A DNA stretch of 64,000 bases, from contig NZ_BMTD01000001.1 of NCBI RefSeq assembly GCF_014649495.1, positions 744,001 through 808,000 on the forward strand, in the 5' to 3' direction. The DNA is from Streptomyces filipinensis (GTDB taxonomy: Bacteria > Actinomycetota > Actinomycetes > Streptomycetales > Streptomycetaceae). The notes beneath the pieces are model-generated. The model ran no database searches, was not told where the DNA came from, and saw only the letters and a list, made by a program, of their open reading frames with translations. Positions 1 to 9,093 of this stretch are shown piece after piece; position 1 is the stretch's first letter; every line of letters starts with the position of its first letter. A program made the position numbers and the translations under genes.

Positions 1-1492
1 ACGGGAGATCGCACGCCGCTCCTTCGTCCTCGTCCGCAACGAGAACGCCGCCCTGCCCCTGAAGCCCCACAGCACGGTGGCCCTGATCGGCGCCGCCGCC
101 CGCGACGCCCGCGTCCTCGGCGGCGGCTCGGCCACCGTCTTCCCGGCCCGGATCGTCTCCCCGCTCGACGGCCTCACCGCCGCACTCGCCGAGGGCACCC
201 TCAGCTACGCCACAGGCGCCGACCCGGCCACCGAACTCGCCGTCGCCGACCAGGGATTCCGCCTCAGCGCCGTCTGCCGCGACAGCGGCGGCCGGGTCAT
301 CGGCACCCGCTCCGCCCCGAACGGCCAGATCCAGTGGATGGGGTCCGACCTCCCCGAGGGCGTCACCCACGACCGCCTGCACACCGTCGAACTCACCGGC
401 ACCTTCACCCCCCGCGCGAGCGGCCCGCACACCTTCGGCATCAAGGGCGCGGGCCCCTTCACGCTCACCGTCGACGGCACGACGTACTACGACGACGCCC
501 AGCGCCCCGACGAGGACGGCCCCTTCGAGGCCTTCTTCGGCGCTCCCGTGCCCCGCGCCCAGGCCGAACTCACCGCCGGACGGCCGGTCGACGTCTCCCT
601 CACCCACGTCGTCCAGCTCCCCGACGACATCCCCGTGAAGGTCGTCGCCTTCACGCTCGCCCACCGCGAGCCGCAGCGTGACCCCGACGAACTGATCGCC
701 GAGGCCGTCGAGGCGGCCCGGAACGCCGCCACGGCCGTCGTCATGGTCGCCACCACCGACCGTGTCGAGTCCGAGGGCTTCGACCGCACCGACCTGAGGC
801 TCCCCGGCCGCCAGGACGACCTGGTCCGCGCCGTCGCCGCCGCCAACCCGGACACGGTGGTCGTCGTCAACTCCGGCTCCCCCGTCGAACTGCCCTGGCG
901 CGACGAGGTCGCCGCCGTCCTGCTCGGCTGGTTCCCCGGCCAGGAGGGCGGCGCCGCCCTCGCCGACGTCCTCACCGGCACCCACGAGCCCGGCGGCCGG
1001 CTCCCCACCACCTGGGGCTCCCTCGCCGACGCCCCGGTCACCCAGGTCACCCCCATCGACGGTGAACTCCCTTACACCGAAGGCGTGTTCATCGGCTACC
1101 GCGCCTGGGAGAAGTCCGGCCGCACCCCCGCCTACCCCTTCGGCCACGGCCTCGGCTACACCGACTGGACCTACGAGTCCCTGGAGACCGACGGCACCAC
1201 CGCGCGCGTCGTCCTGCGCAACACGGGTGAGCGCCCCGGCCGCGAGGTCGTCCAGGTCTACCTCTGCCCGGCCCCCGGCGGCCCCGAGCGCCCGGCCTGG
1301 CAGCTGGCCGGCTTCGCCTGCGCCGAGGCCGGTCCCGGCGAGAGCGTCGAGGTGAGCGTCACCCTGCCGCGCCGGGCCTTCGAGGTCTGGGACGAGAAGG
1401 CGAAGGCGTGGGCATGTGTGAAGGGTTCGTACGAGATCGCCGCCGGACGCTCGATCGCGGACCTCAGGCTCGTCGAGCCGATTAACGTCTGA
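1..1492 (+). CDS. Glycoside hydrolase family 3 beta-glucosidase, C-terminal part (5' end outside window)
   Basis: The reading frame is open from base 2, so the gene begins upstream; 496 residues are visible. They start in the GH3 C-terminal alpha/beta sandwich domain (SFVLVRNENAALPL), followed by a PA14-like beta-sandwich insert at about visible residues 100-210, the return of the sandwich domain with the acid/base region ESEGFDR (about 256-262), and a fibronectin-III-like GH3 C-terminal domain (about 410-490). The family hydrolyses beta-glucosides or related glycosides by a retaining mechanism; the nucleophile Asp lies in the missing N-terminal barrel. PA14 inserts usually shape the active-site entrance. 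The family is clear; the exact substrate is not. Confidence 0.9.
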   Translation, partial: REIARRSFVLVRNENAALPLKPHSTVALIGAAARDARVLGGGSATVFPARIVSPLDGLTAALAEGTLSYATGADPATELAVADQGFRLSAVCRDSGGRVIGTRSAPNGQIQWMGSDLPEGVTHDRLHTVELTGTFTPRASGPHTFGIKGAGPFTLTVDGTTYYDDAQRPDEDGPFEAFFGAPVPRAQAELTAGRPVDVSLTHVVQLPDDIPVKVVAFTLAHREPQRDPDELIAEAVEAARNAATAVVMVATTDRVESEGFDRTDLRLPGRQDDLVRAVAAANPDTVVVVNSGSPVELPWRDEVAAVLLGWFPGQEGGAALADVLTGTHEPGGRLPTTWGSLADAPVTQVTPIDGELPYTEGVFIGYRAWEKSGRTPAYPFGHGLGYTDWTYESLETDGTTARVVLRNTGERPGREVVQVYLCPAPGGPERPAWQLAGFACAEAGPGESVEVSVTLPRRAFEVWDEKAKAWACVKGSYEIAAGRSIADLRLVEPINV

Positions 1493-1515
1493 TCCGGGAC
1501 AAGTCCCCCACGAAC

Positions 1516-1551
1516 AGCCCCGGTCCGGGACCTGACCCCTGGACCGGGGCT
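1516..1551 (+). terminator. Rho-independent-like terminator of the GH3 gene
   Basis: A perfect 11-bp stem (AGCCCCGGTCC at 1516-1526, GGACCGGGGCT at 1541-1551) with a 14-base loop lies 24 bases after the GH3 stop. There is no T-run, as is common for Streptomyces terminators. Confidence 0.65.
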
Positions 1552-1624
1552 CGCCACCTCCGGGTCCGTATAGACTCCCGGCCCGCGAACACCGGACACA
1601 CACCGGGCACGGGGGAGAGACATC

Positions 1625-2587
1625 GTGTATCCAGGCCAGCAGCAACAGGGTCCCTACGGGCCGCAGCAGCCGGGTCCCTACGGGGCACCACAGCCGCCCG
1701 CAGGCCCGTACGGGCACCAGTCGCCGTACCCGGGGCCGTACGGCGCGCAGCCGCACCCGCCCCAGCAGCCGTACCAGACCCCGTACCCGCCCCAGCAACC
1801 CTATCCGCCCCAGCAGCCGTACCCGCCCCACCAGGCCGGCCCCCACCCGCACCGGCAGCAGGCCGCACCACCGCCCGCCCAGCACCTCGGCGAGGGCCGG
1901 ATGCGGCTGGATCCGAACCTGACCCCGGCCCAGCGGGAACTGGCGGTGAAGATCCAGGCCAAGTCCAAGCCGATGGCCTACGGCATGGTCCTCGGCATCC
2001 CGCTCACCTTCGGCGGCGCCCACTACGGCATCACGCAGAAGCCCCTCGGCTTCGTCGCGGCACTCGCCGGGCTCGCCCTGCTGGCCTTCGGTGTCTTCTC
2101 ACTGCTGCAGATGCGGGGACTCAAGCGGCAGCTGCGGCTCGTCACCGCCGACGCCTGGCGCTCCCCGGCCGCCCACCTGCCCGGCGCCCGCAAGGCCGCC
2201 ACCCAGGCCGCCTACCTCAACGGCCTGCTGGTCCTGCTGTCCCTCACCGCGACCGGCTATCTGCTGTACAAGGGCGCCGGCTGGGGTGCCTACGGCAACT
2301 CCCTCGGCTTCGGGGGTCTGATGCTCGCCGCCGCCCTGCCCTTCGGCATGGCGCTGGCCGCCGCGACCACCATTCCGCAGCTGCTCCAGGTGATCCCGGC
2401 CGGCGCGAAGGTCGGCCGGAGCCTGTACTCGATCATCTTCGTGCTGGCGACGACGGTGACGGGTGAGGGCATCAAGGGCGGTTCGGCCGGCCCGATCGTG
2501 GCCGGGGGAACGACGCTGCTCATCTGCGGCGGCGCGATGTCCCTGCTGGGCAAGGCGGCCCGGCGCATGCGCGGCGAGGCCGGCTAG
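1625..2587 (+). CDS. Membrane protein with Pro/Gln/Tyr-rich N-terminal tail
   Basis: A 320-residue protein of unrecognised function. Residues 1-85 are a low-complexity cytosolic-type tail with repeated PYGP and PYPPQQ units. A hydrophobic part follows, with likely membrane segments near residues 118-134, 141-162, 198-215, 227-250, 266-282 and 290-308. The GTG start at 1625 is preceded by GGGGGAGAG. Tails of this kind are frequent on Streptomyces membrane proteins and are probably disordered; a role in clustering is only conjecture. Its stop codon overlaps the stop of the convergent galM gene within CTAG. Confidence 0.8.
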   Translation: MYPGQQQQGPYGPQQPGPYGAPQPPAGPYGHQSPYPGPYGAQPHPPQQPYQTPYPPQQPYPPQQPYPPHQAGPHPHRQQAAPPPAQHLGEGRMRLDPNLTPAQRELAVKIQAKSKPMAYGMVLGIPLTFGGAHYGITQKPLGFVAALAGLALLAFGVFSLLQMRGLKRQLRLVTADAWRSPAAHLPGARKAATQAAYLNGLLVLLSLTATGYLLYKGAGWGAYGNSLGFGGLMLAAALPFGMALAAATTIPQLLQVIPAGAKVGRSLYSIIFVLATTVTGEGIKGGSAGPIVAGGTTLLICGGAMSLLGKAARRMRGEAG

Positions 2588-3558
2588 CCGACCGAGAAGC
2601 CGTACACCGTCTCCGACCGGAAGACCTCCCCCGGCCGCAGCACCGTGCTCGGGAACCGAGGCCGGTTGGGGGAGTCCGGGAAGTGCTGGGTCTCCAGGGC
2701 GATGCCGCCGCCCGGGGCGAAGGGCGCCGTCAGGTGGTCGGCGGTGTAGAGCTGGAGGCCCGGTTCGGTCGTCGCCACGGTCAGGGTCCGCCCGGAGACC
2801 GGGTCGTGCAGCTCGGCGACCTCCTCCGGGGTGCCGGTCACCCCCTTGTCCAGGACGAAGTTGTGGTCGTAGCCCGAGCCGACCTGGCGGGAGGCACGGA
2901 AGTCGAACCGGGAGCCCGTCACGTCCTGCAGGACGCCGGTCGGGATCAGGTCCGCGTCGACGGGGGTGAAACGGGAGGCGGCCAGCCGCAGGTGGTGCCC
3001 GCCCGCCTGGCCCGAGCCGGCCAGGTTGAAGTAGCTGTGGTTGGTGAGGTTGAGCACGGTCGGGGCGTCCGTGACCGCCTCGTAGGCGATCCGCAGCGCG
3101 CCGGCGGCGTCCAGCGAGTACGTCGCCGACACCTCCACGCGGCCCGGGAAACCCTCCTCCCCGTGCGGGCTCACCCGGTGCAGCCGCACCCCGTGCCGCC
3201 CGGCGGGCTCCGCCGCCCACACCCGCCTGGCGAAGCCGCGCGCGCCGCCGTGCAGGGAGTTCGGGCCGTCGTTCGGCTCCAGGGTGTGGACCGCGCCGTC
3301 CAGCGGGAAGCGGGCGCCCGCGATCCGGTTGGCGTACCGGCCGGCCAGGGCGCCGAAGTACGGCCCGGGGTGCGCGAGATAGCCGTCCAGGCCGGCGAAG
3401 CCCAGCACCACGTCCGCCGTACGGCCCTCCCGGTCCGGCACCTGGACCGACCGCACGATCCCGCCGTACGTCAGGACCTCCACCCGTGTCCCGGCGCGCT
3501 CCAGGGTCCAGCGGTGGACCGCCGTGCCGTCGGAAAGTGTGCCGAAAGGTTCGCTCAT
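2584..3558 (-). CDS. galM: Aldose 1-epimerase (galactose mutarotase)
   Basis: A 324-residue enzyme that interconverts alpha and beta anomers of aldoses, feeding galactose into the Leloir pathway. Family motifs are present: ANRI at 76-79, LHGG at 102-105, the catalytic His in NHSYFNL (H174) and the catalytic base Glu in ALETQHFPDS (E289). Length is normal and there is no signal peptide, so it is cytosolic. It stands alone between unrelated genes; proximity to the GH3 glycosidase may hint at sugar use but the two are not in one operon. Confidence 0.93.
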   Translation of the reverse strand: MSEPFGTLSDGTAVHRWTLERAGTRVEVLTYGGIVRSVQVPDREGRTADVVLGFAGLDGYLAHPGPYFGALAGRYANRIAGARFPLDGAVHTLEPNDGPNSLHGGARGFARRVWAAEPAGRHGVRLHRVSPHGEEGFPGRVEVSATYSLDAAGALRIAYEAVTDAPTVLNLTNHSYFNLAGSGQAGGHHLRLAASRFTPVDADLIPTGVLQDVTGSRFDFRASRQVGSGYDHNFVLDKGVTGTPEEVAELHDPVSGRTLTVATTEPGLQLYTADHLTAPFAPGGGIALETQHFPDSPNRPRFPSTVLRPGEVFRSETVYGFSVG

Positions 3559-3584
3559 GTCGGAAACCCTAGGTGATCAGTGTC

Positions 3585-4475
3585 CTAGGCAACCGGATGG
3601 GGCGCGGTGATCGTGCGGTACGCGATCGACGCGAGCCGCGCCTGGCCGTCCCTGCTGGGATGGAACCAGTCCCAGTGGCTGAGCTGGTCGGTGCCGAAGC
3701 GGTAGTCGTAGACCGCGTCGTTGTCGAAACGGCAGCGGCGGTCCTTGGCACAGACCTCCTTCAGCACCTTGTTGTACTCCACCACACGCCGCTGCACCTG
3801 GTCCCGGCGCAGCGTGGCCGCACTGGTCAGGTCGTCGGCGTCGGACAGCATCGACGGGCAGATGCCGAGCTTCCACACCTGCTTGCCCAGCGGATTGGCA
3901 CGGCCCTGGGACCACAGCCGCTTCAGGTTCGGCACGCTCGCCACGTACACCTGCGCCTTCGGCCGCGCCGACCGCAGGGTGCGCAGCGCCTCCTCGAAGT
4001 CCGCGCGGAAACCGGCCACCGGGGTCATCGCCGACGCCGACGCACGGCAGGCGTCGTTCGCGCCCACCATCACCGTCACCAACTGCGGGCCGCGGGCCGC
4101 CGCCTGGGCCATCTGCTCCGGCAGATCCGCCATGCGGGCACCGGTCTCGGCGTAGTTCCAGCTGCGCTCCGCCGCGCCCGTGACCCCGAGAAGACGCACC
4201 GCCAGGCTGTCGACCCGCGCGTCGCTGCCCGTCGCCCACGAGACCTCGGGGCAGTCCGACAGCACCGTGCACGCGTCGAAGCCGCGCGTGATGGAGTCGC
4301 CGACCGCGGCGATCGAGTCCGGGCTGCGGTCCCACACCGGCGCGGGCCTGGCAGCGCGTGCCGTGGTGCCCTCAGGCGCGGGACTGCCGCCCCCGGCGTC
4401 GCATCCGGCGACGCCCAGCACGGCGGCCGCCACGACGGCGAGAGCGGCCCTCCCACGGCTGCTTCGCTTCCGCAT
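3585..4475 (-). CDS. SGNH/GDSL-family hydrolase lipoprotein
   Basis: A 296-residue secreted esterase or lipase. The ATG at 4475 follows GGGGATCACCAGGGG and opens a lipoprotein signal with lipobox VAGC (C25). SGNH blocks are clear: GDSIT with nucleophile S61, the GAND block (N140), and D269/H272 in DWFHPS completing the catalytic Asp-His pair. The frame is open further upstream, but that extension lacks a ribosome site and would bury the signal peptide. It probably hydrolyses esters at the cell surface; the substrate is unknown. Confidence 0.88.
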   Translation of the reverse strand: MRKRSSRGRAALAVVAAAVLGVAGCDAGGGSPAPEGTTARAARPAPVWDRSPDSIAAVGDSITRGFDACTVLSDCPEVSWATGSDARVDSLAVRLLGVTGAAERSWNYAETGARMADLPEQMAQAAARGPQLVTVMVGANDACRASASAMTPVAGFRADFEEALRTLRSARPKAQVYVASVPNLKRLWSQGRANPLGKQVWKLGICPSMLSDADDLTSAATLRRDQVQRRVVEYNKVLKEVCAKDRRCRFDNDAVYDYRFGTDQLSHWDWFHPSRDGQARLASIAYRTITAPHPVA

Positions 4476-4740
4476 CCCCTGGTGATCCCCTCGTCGTCGA
4501 ATCCGTGGTCCTCGGTGCTTCCTCCCATAACAACGTGCGAGGGTTCCCGACCGGGCACCTTGGAACGGAGCACCCCCGTACAAGCGTCCCCCTGGGTGAA
4601 TGGCGGGGGTTTCCTGGCACCGGGACGGACGGTACGTCACACTCCTTGCACCGCCGCAAGGTAGCCTCGCCATCAACGCGGCCGTCGTGCCACTGCCGCC
4701 AGCCAGTCCGCAAGATGTCCCGCTCTGCCCGGAGGTTCCG

Positions 4741-5235
4741 GTGACGACACGTGGAGTTCTGTACGTGCACTCCGCGCCGCGCGCGCTGTGCCCGCATGTC
4801 GAGTGGGCCGTCGCCGGGGTGCTCGGCACGCGCGTCAACCTCGACTGGATCCGGCAGCCCGCGGCCCCCGGCACCTGGCGCTCGGAGTTCTCCTGGCAGG
4901 GTCAGGCGGGCACGGCCTCCAAGCTGGCCTCCGCCCTGCGCGGCTGGCACCTGCTCCGCTTCGAGGTCACCGCGGAGCCCTGCCCGAGCGCCGAGGGCGA
5001 GCGCTACAGCTGCACCCCCGACCTCGGCATCTTCCACGCCGTCACCGGCATCCACGGCGACATCCTCATCCCCGAGGACCGGCTGCGGGCCGCTCTGACG
5101 AGGTCCCAGCGCGAGGAGACGGACCTGGAGGAAGAGATCGCGAGGCTCCTCGGCAAGCCCTGGGACGACGAACTGGAGCCGTTCCGCTACGCCGGCGAGG
5201 GCGCACCGGTCCGCTGGCTGCACCAGGTGGTCTGA
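4741..5235 (+). CDS. DUF3145 family protein
   Basis: A 164-residue protein of the actinobacterial DUF3145 family, recognised by its opening TTRGVLYVHSAPRALCPHVE. The GTG at 4741 is chosen because the family begins here and GGAGG lies about 5 bases upstream, although the frame is open further. It is soluble, with no signal or membrane segment. The family is very widely conserved in Streptomyces, yet no function is established to my knowledge. It is convergent with the fab operon across a shared terminator. Confidence 0.88.
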   Translation: MTTRGVLYVHSAPRALCPHVEWAVAGVLGTRVNLDWIRQPAAPGTWRSEFSWQGQAGTASKLASALRGWHLLRFEVTAEPCPSAEGERYSCTPDLGIFHAVTGIHGDILIPEDRLRAALTRSQREETDLEEEIARLLGKPWDDELEPFRYAGEGAPVRWLHQVV

Positions 5236-5281
5236 CTCCTCGACCCGCTTCCCGGCTCCGGGCATGAGCCGGGCATGAGAA

Positions 5282-5309
5282 AGGGCCCCCGCCGCTCGGC
5301 AGGGGCCCT
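5282..5309 (-). terminator. Terminator of the fab operon, probably bidirectional
   Basis: Arms AGGGCCCC (5282-5289) and GGGGCCCT (5302-5309) form an 8-bp stem with a 12-base loop. Read on the minus strand the hairpin is followed by TTTCTC, so it best serves fabF, but it also lies 46 bases after the DUF3145 stop. Confidence 0.65.
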
Positions 5310-5316
5310 CACTCAC

Positions 5317-5403
5317 GTGCTCAGACGGTCCTGAACGCCAGGCCTGTGCTCAGACGGTCCTTGACGCCAGGCCCGTGCTCAGACGGTCCTGAACGCCAGG
5401 ACC
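5317..5403 (-). repeat. fabF: Three tandem 29-bp copies of the fabF 3' end
   Basis: Units begin at 5317, 5346 and 5375, each starting GTGCTCAGACGGTCC and ending in CGCCAGG plus two or three variable bases. The unit at 5375 contains the true fabF stop (5379-5381) and last codons; the two outer units are near-identical copies beyond the stop, one with a single A-to-T type change. No spacer separates them, so this is a short tandem duplication, not a CRISPR. Confidence 0.9.
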
Positions 5404-6650
5404 ACGTTGTGCCCGCCGAACCCGAACGAGTCGTTCAGGGCGGCGATCCGGCCCTCGACCGGAAGCTTGCGGGCCTCCCCGCGGACGACATCCGCGTTGG
5501 CCTCCGCCTCGGGGTCGATGTTCTCGACGTTGATCGTCGGCGGCGCCACCCGGTTGTACAGCGCCAGCACGGTCGCGACCGACTCCACGCCGCCCGCGCC
5601 GCCGAGCAGATGACCGGTCATCGACTTGGTCGCGGACACCGCCATGTGGTCCGCGTCGTCGCCGAAGACCTTCCGCAGCGCCTTCAGCTCGGCGATGTCA
5701 CCGGCCGGCGTCGACGTGGCGTGCGCGTTGACGTGCACGATCTCGGCCGGGTTCAGGTCGGTGTTGTCCAGCAGGTTCTGCAGCGCGTGCGAGATGCCGC
5801 GGCCCTCGGGCTCCGGCTGCACGATGTCGTGGCTGTCGGCGGAGACGCCCTGCCCGACGGCCTCCGCGTAGACGCGGGCCCCGCGCTTCGCGGCGTGCTC
5901 GGCGGACTCCAGGACGAGCACACCGGAACCCTCGCCGAGGACGAAGCCGTCGCGGTCGACGTCGTAGGGACGCGAGGCGGCCTGGGGGTTCTCGTTGTTC
6001 TTGGACATCGCCATCATGTTGCCGAACGCGGCGATCGGCAGCGGGTGGATGGCCGCCTCCGTACCGCCGGCGACGACGACGTCGGCGCGGCCGGTGCGGA
6101 TCATCTCGATGGCGTAGCCGATGGCCTCGGCGCCCGAGGCGCACGCGGAGACCGGCGTGTGCACGCCCGCGCGGGCGCCCACGAGCAGGCCCACGTTGGC
6201 CGAGGGGCTGTTCGGCATCAGCATGGGGACGGTGTGCGGGGAGACGCGGCGGACGCCCTTCTCCTTGAGCACGTCGTACTGGTCGAGCAGCGTGGTCACG
6301 CCGCCGATGCCGGAGGCGATGACGGCGCCCAGCCGGTCCGGGTCGACACTTCCGTCCTCACCGGCCTTGCCGGTGAAGCCCGCGTCCTTCCAGGCCTCCT
6401 GAGCGGCGATCAGGGCGAACTGCGCAGAACGGTCCAGCTTGCGGGCCTGCGGCCGCGGGATGACCTCGATGGGCTCCACGGCGACCGGAGCCGCGATCTT
6501 GACGGCCTGCTCGGCCGCCCACTCCTGCTCCAGGTGCTTGACACCGGACTTGCCGGCGATCAGACCTTCCCAGGTCGAGGCTGCGTCGCCACCCAGCGGT
6601 GTGGTTGCGCCGATACCGGTGACGACCACGGTGCGATTGGTCGGGCTCAC
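5379..6650 (-). CDS. fabF: Beta-ketoacyl-ACP synthase II
   Basis: A 423-residue condensing enzyme that elongates acyl-ACP with malonyl-ACP in type II fatty acid synthesis. The Cys-His-His triad is intact: C170 in SACASG, H310 in NAHATST and H347 in GHLLGG. The GTG start gives the usual family opening (SPTNRTVVVTGIGATTPLGG). It is the last gene of fabD-fabH-acpP-fabF, 83 bases after acpP, and ends at the terminator near 5282. The closely related polyketide KS enzymes carry the same motifs, but the neighbours make a primary-metabolism role secure. Confidence 0.97.
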   Translation of the reverse strand: MSPTNRTVVVTGIGATTPLGGDAASTWEGLIAGKSGVKHLEQEWAAEQAVKIAAPVAVEPIEVIPRPQARKLDRSAQFALIAAQEAWKDAGFTGKAGEDGSVDPDRLGAVIASGIGGVTTLLDQYDVLKEKGVRRVSPHTVPMLMPNSPSANVGLLVGARAGVHTPVSACASGAEAIGYAIEMIRTGRADVVVAGGTEAAIHPLPIAAFGNMMAMSKNNENPQAASRPYDVDRDGFVLGEGSGVLVLESAEHAAKRGARVYAEAVGQGVSADSHDIVQPEPEGRGISHALQNLLDNTDLNPAEIVHVNAHATSTPAGDIAELKALRKVFGDDADHMAVSATKSMTGHLLGGAGGVESVATVLALYNRVAPPTINVENIDPEAEANADVVRGEARKLPVEGRIAALNDSFGFGGHNVVLAFRTV

Positions 6651-6733
6651 GGGAATTCTTTCTCCAACGGATACGGGATTCTACGGCGCCACCGCCGGGT
6701 GGCGGGGCCTTGCAGCCTGGCCTAACGGGTGGG

Positions 6734-6982
6734 TCAGGCCTGGTGCTTGAGGATGTAGTCGGTGGCGTCACCGACGGTCTTGAGGTTCTTGACGTCCTCG
6801 TCCGGGATCTTCACGTCGAAGCGCTCTTCGGCGGCGACGACGACCTCGACCATGGACAGCGAGTCGACGTCCAGGTCGTCGGTGAAGGACTTGTCCAGCT
6901 GGACGTCCTCGGTGGGGATCCCGGCGATCTCGTTCACGATCTCGGCGAGACCGGCGACGATCTCTTCCTGAGTGGCGGCCAT
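6734..6982 (-). CDS. acpP: Acyl carrier protein
   Basis: An 82-residue acidic carrier protein. The phosphopantetheine attachment Ser is S41 in DVDSLSMVEV. The ATG at 6982 follows AAGGAG with good spacing. It carries growing acyl chains between FabD, FabH, FabF and the reductases, and sits in the middle of the fab operon between fabH and fabF. Length and motif are standard for the fatty acid ACP rather than a polyketide ACP. Confidence 0.97.
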   Translation of the reverse strand: MAATQEEIVAGLAEIVNEIAGIPTEDVQLDKSFTDDLDVDSLSMVEVVVAAEERFDVKIPDEDVKNLKTVGDATDYILKHQA

Positions 6983-7062
6983 GTCAGGCGCTCCTTCTTC
7001 AATGTTCCAGACGGTTTGTGGCAGTTGTCCCCCTGCCGGACGCGAGATCCGGCACGGAGTGC

Positions 7063-8094
7063 CTAGGGGAGGGTAACGACCGTGGCGGCGTAGACGAGAC
7101 CCGCCCCGAAGCCGATGACGAGTGCGGTGTCGCCGCTCTTCGCCTCCCCGGTCGCCAGAAGCCGCTCCATAGCGAGCGGAATCGAGGCGGCCGAGGTGTT
7201 GCCGGTGGTGCGGATGTCACGGGCGACCGTGACATGCTCCGGCAGTTTGAGGGTCTTCACCATCGAGTCGATGATCCGCACGTTGGCCTGGTGCGGGATG
7301 AAGACGTCCAGCTCTTCCGGGCTGATCCCGGCCGCGTCCAGCGCCTGCTGGGCGACCTTCGCCATCTCGTACACGGCCCAGCGGAACACCGCCTGGCCCT
7401 CCTGCGTGATGGCGGGGAACTTGACATTGCCCTCGCTGTCCAGGGGCAGCGCGCCGAGGTCGCCGATGCGGAACCGGTCCCAGGGGACGGTCTGCTTGAT
7501 CGTCTCGGACTTGTCGCCCTCGGAGCCCCACACGGTGGGGCCGATCGCCGGCTCCTGCGAGGGGCCGACGATGACGGCGCCGGCGCCGTCGCCGAACAGG
7601 AAGGCCGTGGCCCGGTCCTCCAGGTCGGTCAGGTCGCTCAGCCGCTCCACGCCGATGACGAGCACGTACTCGGCGGAACCTTCCACCACCATGCCCTTGG
7701 CGAGGGTCAGGCCGTAGCCGAAGCCCGCGCAGCCGGCCGAGATGTCGAAGGCGGCGGCCTTGTCGGTGCCCAGCCTGTCGGCGATCTCGGTGGCGACGGC
7801 CGGGGTCTGGCTGAAGTGCGAGACGGTGGAGACGACCACGGCGCCGATCTGCTCGGCGTCGATACCCGCGTCCGCGATCGCCTTGCCGGAGGCCTCGATC
7901 GACATCGCGGCCACGGTCTCCTCGGGACCCGCCCAGTGCCGGGTCTCGATGCCGGAGCGCGAGCGGATCCACTCGTCGGACGAGTCGATCTTCTCGAGGA
8001 TCACCTCGTTGGGGACCACCCGCGTCGGCCGGTAGCCGCCGACGCCGAGGATGCGCGCATACGGGGCGCCCTTGCTGGGCTTGATCTTCGCCAT
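7063..8094 (-). CDS. fabH: Beta-ketoacyl-ACP synthase III
   Basis: A 343-residue initiating condensing enzyme that joins an acyl-CoA starter to malonyl-ACP; in streptomycetes it favours branched starters. The triad is C122 (SAGCAGFGYG), H268 (IPHQAN) and N299 (TTGNTSA). The ATG at 8094 (MAKIKPSKG) is preferred because AAGGAG overlaps the fabD stop just upstream; an in-frame extension to 8112 would overlap fabD and lacks a site. The 10-base gap to fabD suggests translational coupling. Confidence 0.96.
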   Translation of the reverse strand: MAKIKPSKGAPYARILGVGGYRPTRVVPNEVILEKIDSSDEWIRSRSGIETRHWAGPEETVAAMSIEASGKAIADAGIDAEQIGAVVVSTVSHFSQTPAVATEIADRLGTDKAAAFDISAGCAGFGYGLTLAKGMVVEGSAEYVLVIGVERLSDLTDLEDRATAFLFGDGAGAVIVGPSQEPAIGPTVWGSEGDKSETIKQTVPWDRFRIGDLGALPLDSEGNVKFPAITQEGQAVFRWAVYEMAKVAQQALDAAGISPEELDVFIPHQANVRIIDSMVKTLKLPEHVTVARDIRTTGNTSAASIPLAMERLLATGEAKSGDTALVIGFGAGLVYAATVVTLP

Positions 8095-8104
8095 CTGCCG
8101 CTCC

Positions 8105-9031
8105 TTAGGCACCTGCGTGCTCGGAGATGAGCGCGCGGGCCGCGTCGAGGTCGTCGGGGGTCTTCAGGGCCAGCGTGGTCACGCCGGGCAGCGCCCGCTT
8201 GGCCAGGCCGGTCAGCGTGCCACCCGGGCACACCTCGATGAGCGCGGTGACGCCCAGCTCCTTGAAGGTCTCCATGCACAGGTCCCAGCGCACGGGGTTG
8301 GCGACCTGGCCGACCAGCCGGTCCAGCAGCTCGGCGCCGGTGACGACGGTCTGTCCGTCCTTGTTGGAGACGTAGGGGACCTTGGGGTCGGCGGGCGTCA
8401 GCTGTGCGGCGGCCTTGGCCAGCGTTTCGACGGCGGGAGCCATGTGGCGGGTGTGGAAGGCGCCGGCGACCTTCAGCGCGACGACCTTGCGAACCCCCTC
8501 GGGCTTGTCCTCGTTCAGCGCGGCCAGCTGCTCCAGCGTGCCCGCGGCGACGATCTGGCCCGCGCCGTTGATGTTCGCCGGGGTCAGGCCCAGCCTCTCC
8601 AGGTGCGCGACCGACGTCTCGGGGTCGCCGCCGAGCAGCGCCGACATACCGGTCTCGGTGATCGCGGCGGCGTCGGCCATCGCCAGACCCCGCTTGCGGA
8701 CCAGGCCGAGCGCGGCGGTGTCGTCGAGCACGCCCGCGAAGGCGGCGGCGGTGATCTCGCCGACGCTGTGACCGGCGACGGCGCCCGGAGCGATCTCCGA
8801 GATGTCACCGAGTGCCGCCGCGGACAGGATGCCGGCGGCGACCAGCAGCGGCTGGGCCACCGCGGTGTCGCGGATCGCGTCGGCGTCGGCCTGGGTGCCG
8901 TAGTGGACCAGGTCCAGTCCGATGGCGTCCGACCAGGCGGCCACGCGGTCGGCGGCGCCGGGCAGTTCGAGCCAGGGGGTCAGGAAGCCGGGCGTCTGGG
9001 CGCCCTGGCCGGGAGCGACGAGTACGAGCAC
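8105..9031 (-). CDS. fabD: Malonyl-CoA:ACP transacylase
   Basis: A 308-residue acyltransferase loading malonate onto ACP for fatty acid synthesis. The catalytic serine is S89 in GHSVGE, and the opening LVLVAPGQGAQTPG is the family start. The GTG at 9031 fits this start; another GTG two codons earlier (9037) is possible. It is the first gene of the fab operon. The 89-base gap to fasR contains the promoter and a long palindrome, and in S. coelicolor the FasR activator is known to act at the fabD promoter. Confidence 0.95.
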   Translation of the reverse strand: MLVLVAPGQGAQTPGFLTPWLELPGAADRVAAWSDAIGLDLVHYGTQADADAIRDTAVAQPLLVAAGILSAAALGDISEIAPGAVAGHSVGEITAAAFAGVLDDTAALGLVRKRGLAMADAAAITETGMSALLGGDPETSVAHLERLGLTPANINGAGQIVAAGTLEQLAALNEDKPEGVRKVVALKVAGAFHTRHMAPAVETLAKAAAQLTPADPKVPYVSNKDGQTVVTGAELLDRLVGQVANPVRWDLCMETFKELGVTALIEVCPGGTLTGLAKRALPGVTTLALKTPDDLDAARALISEHAGA

Positions 9032-9093
9032 TCTCACACTCTCTCTTGGGGACGGCCACGGCCGCCCGTGGGGACAGGGACGAAGAACACGAA

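Noticed and set aside
5317..5403. CRISPR-like 29-bp repeats
   Set aside because: The copies abut without spacers and derive from fabF.
5346..6725. 459-codon open frame on + opposite fabF
   Set aside because: It is the antisense shadow of a clear KAS II gene; its product is Arg/Gly/Val/Asp-rich with no motif.
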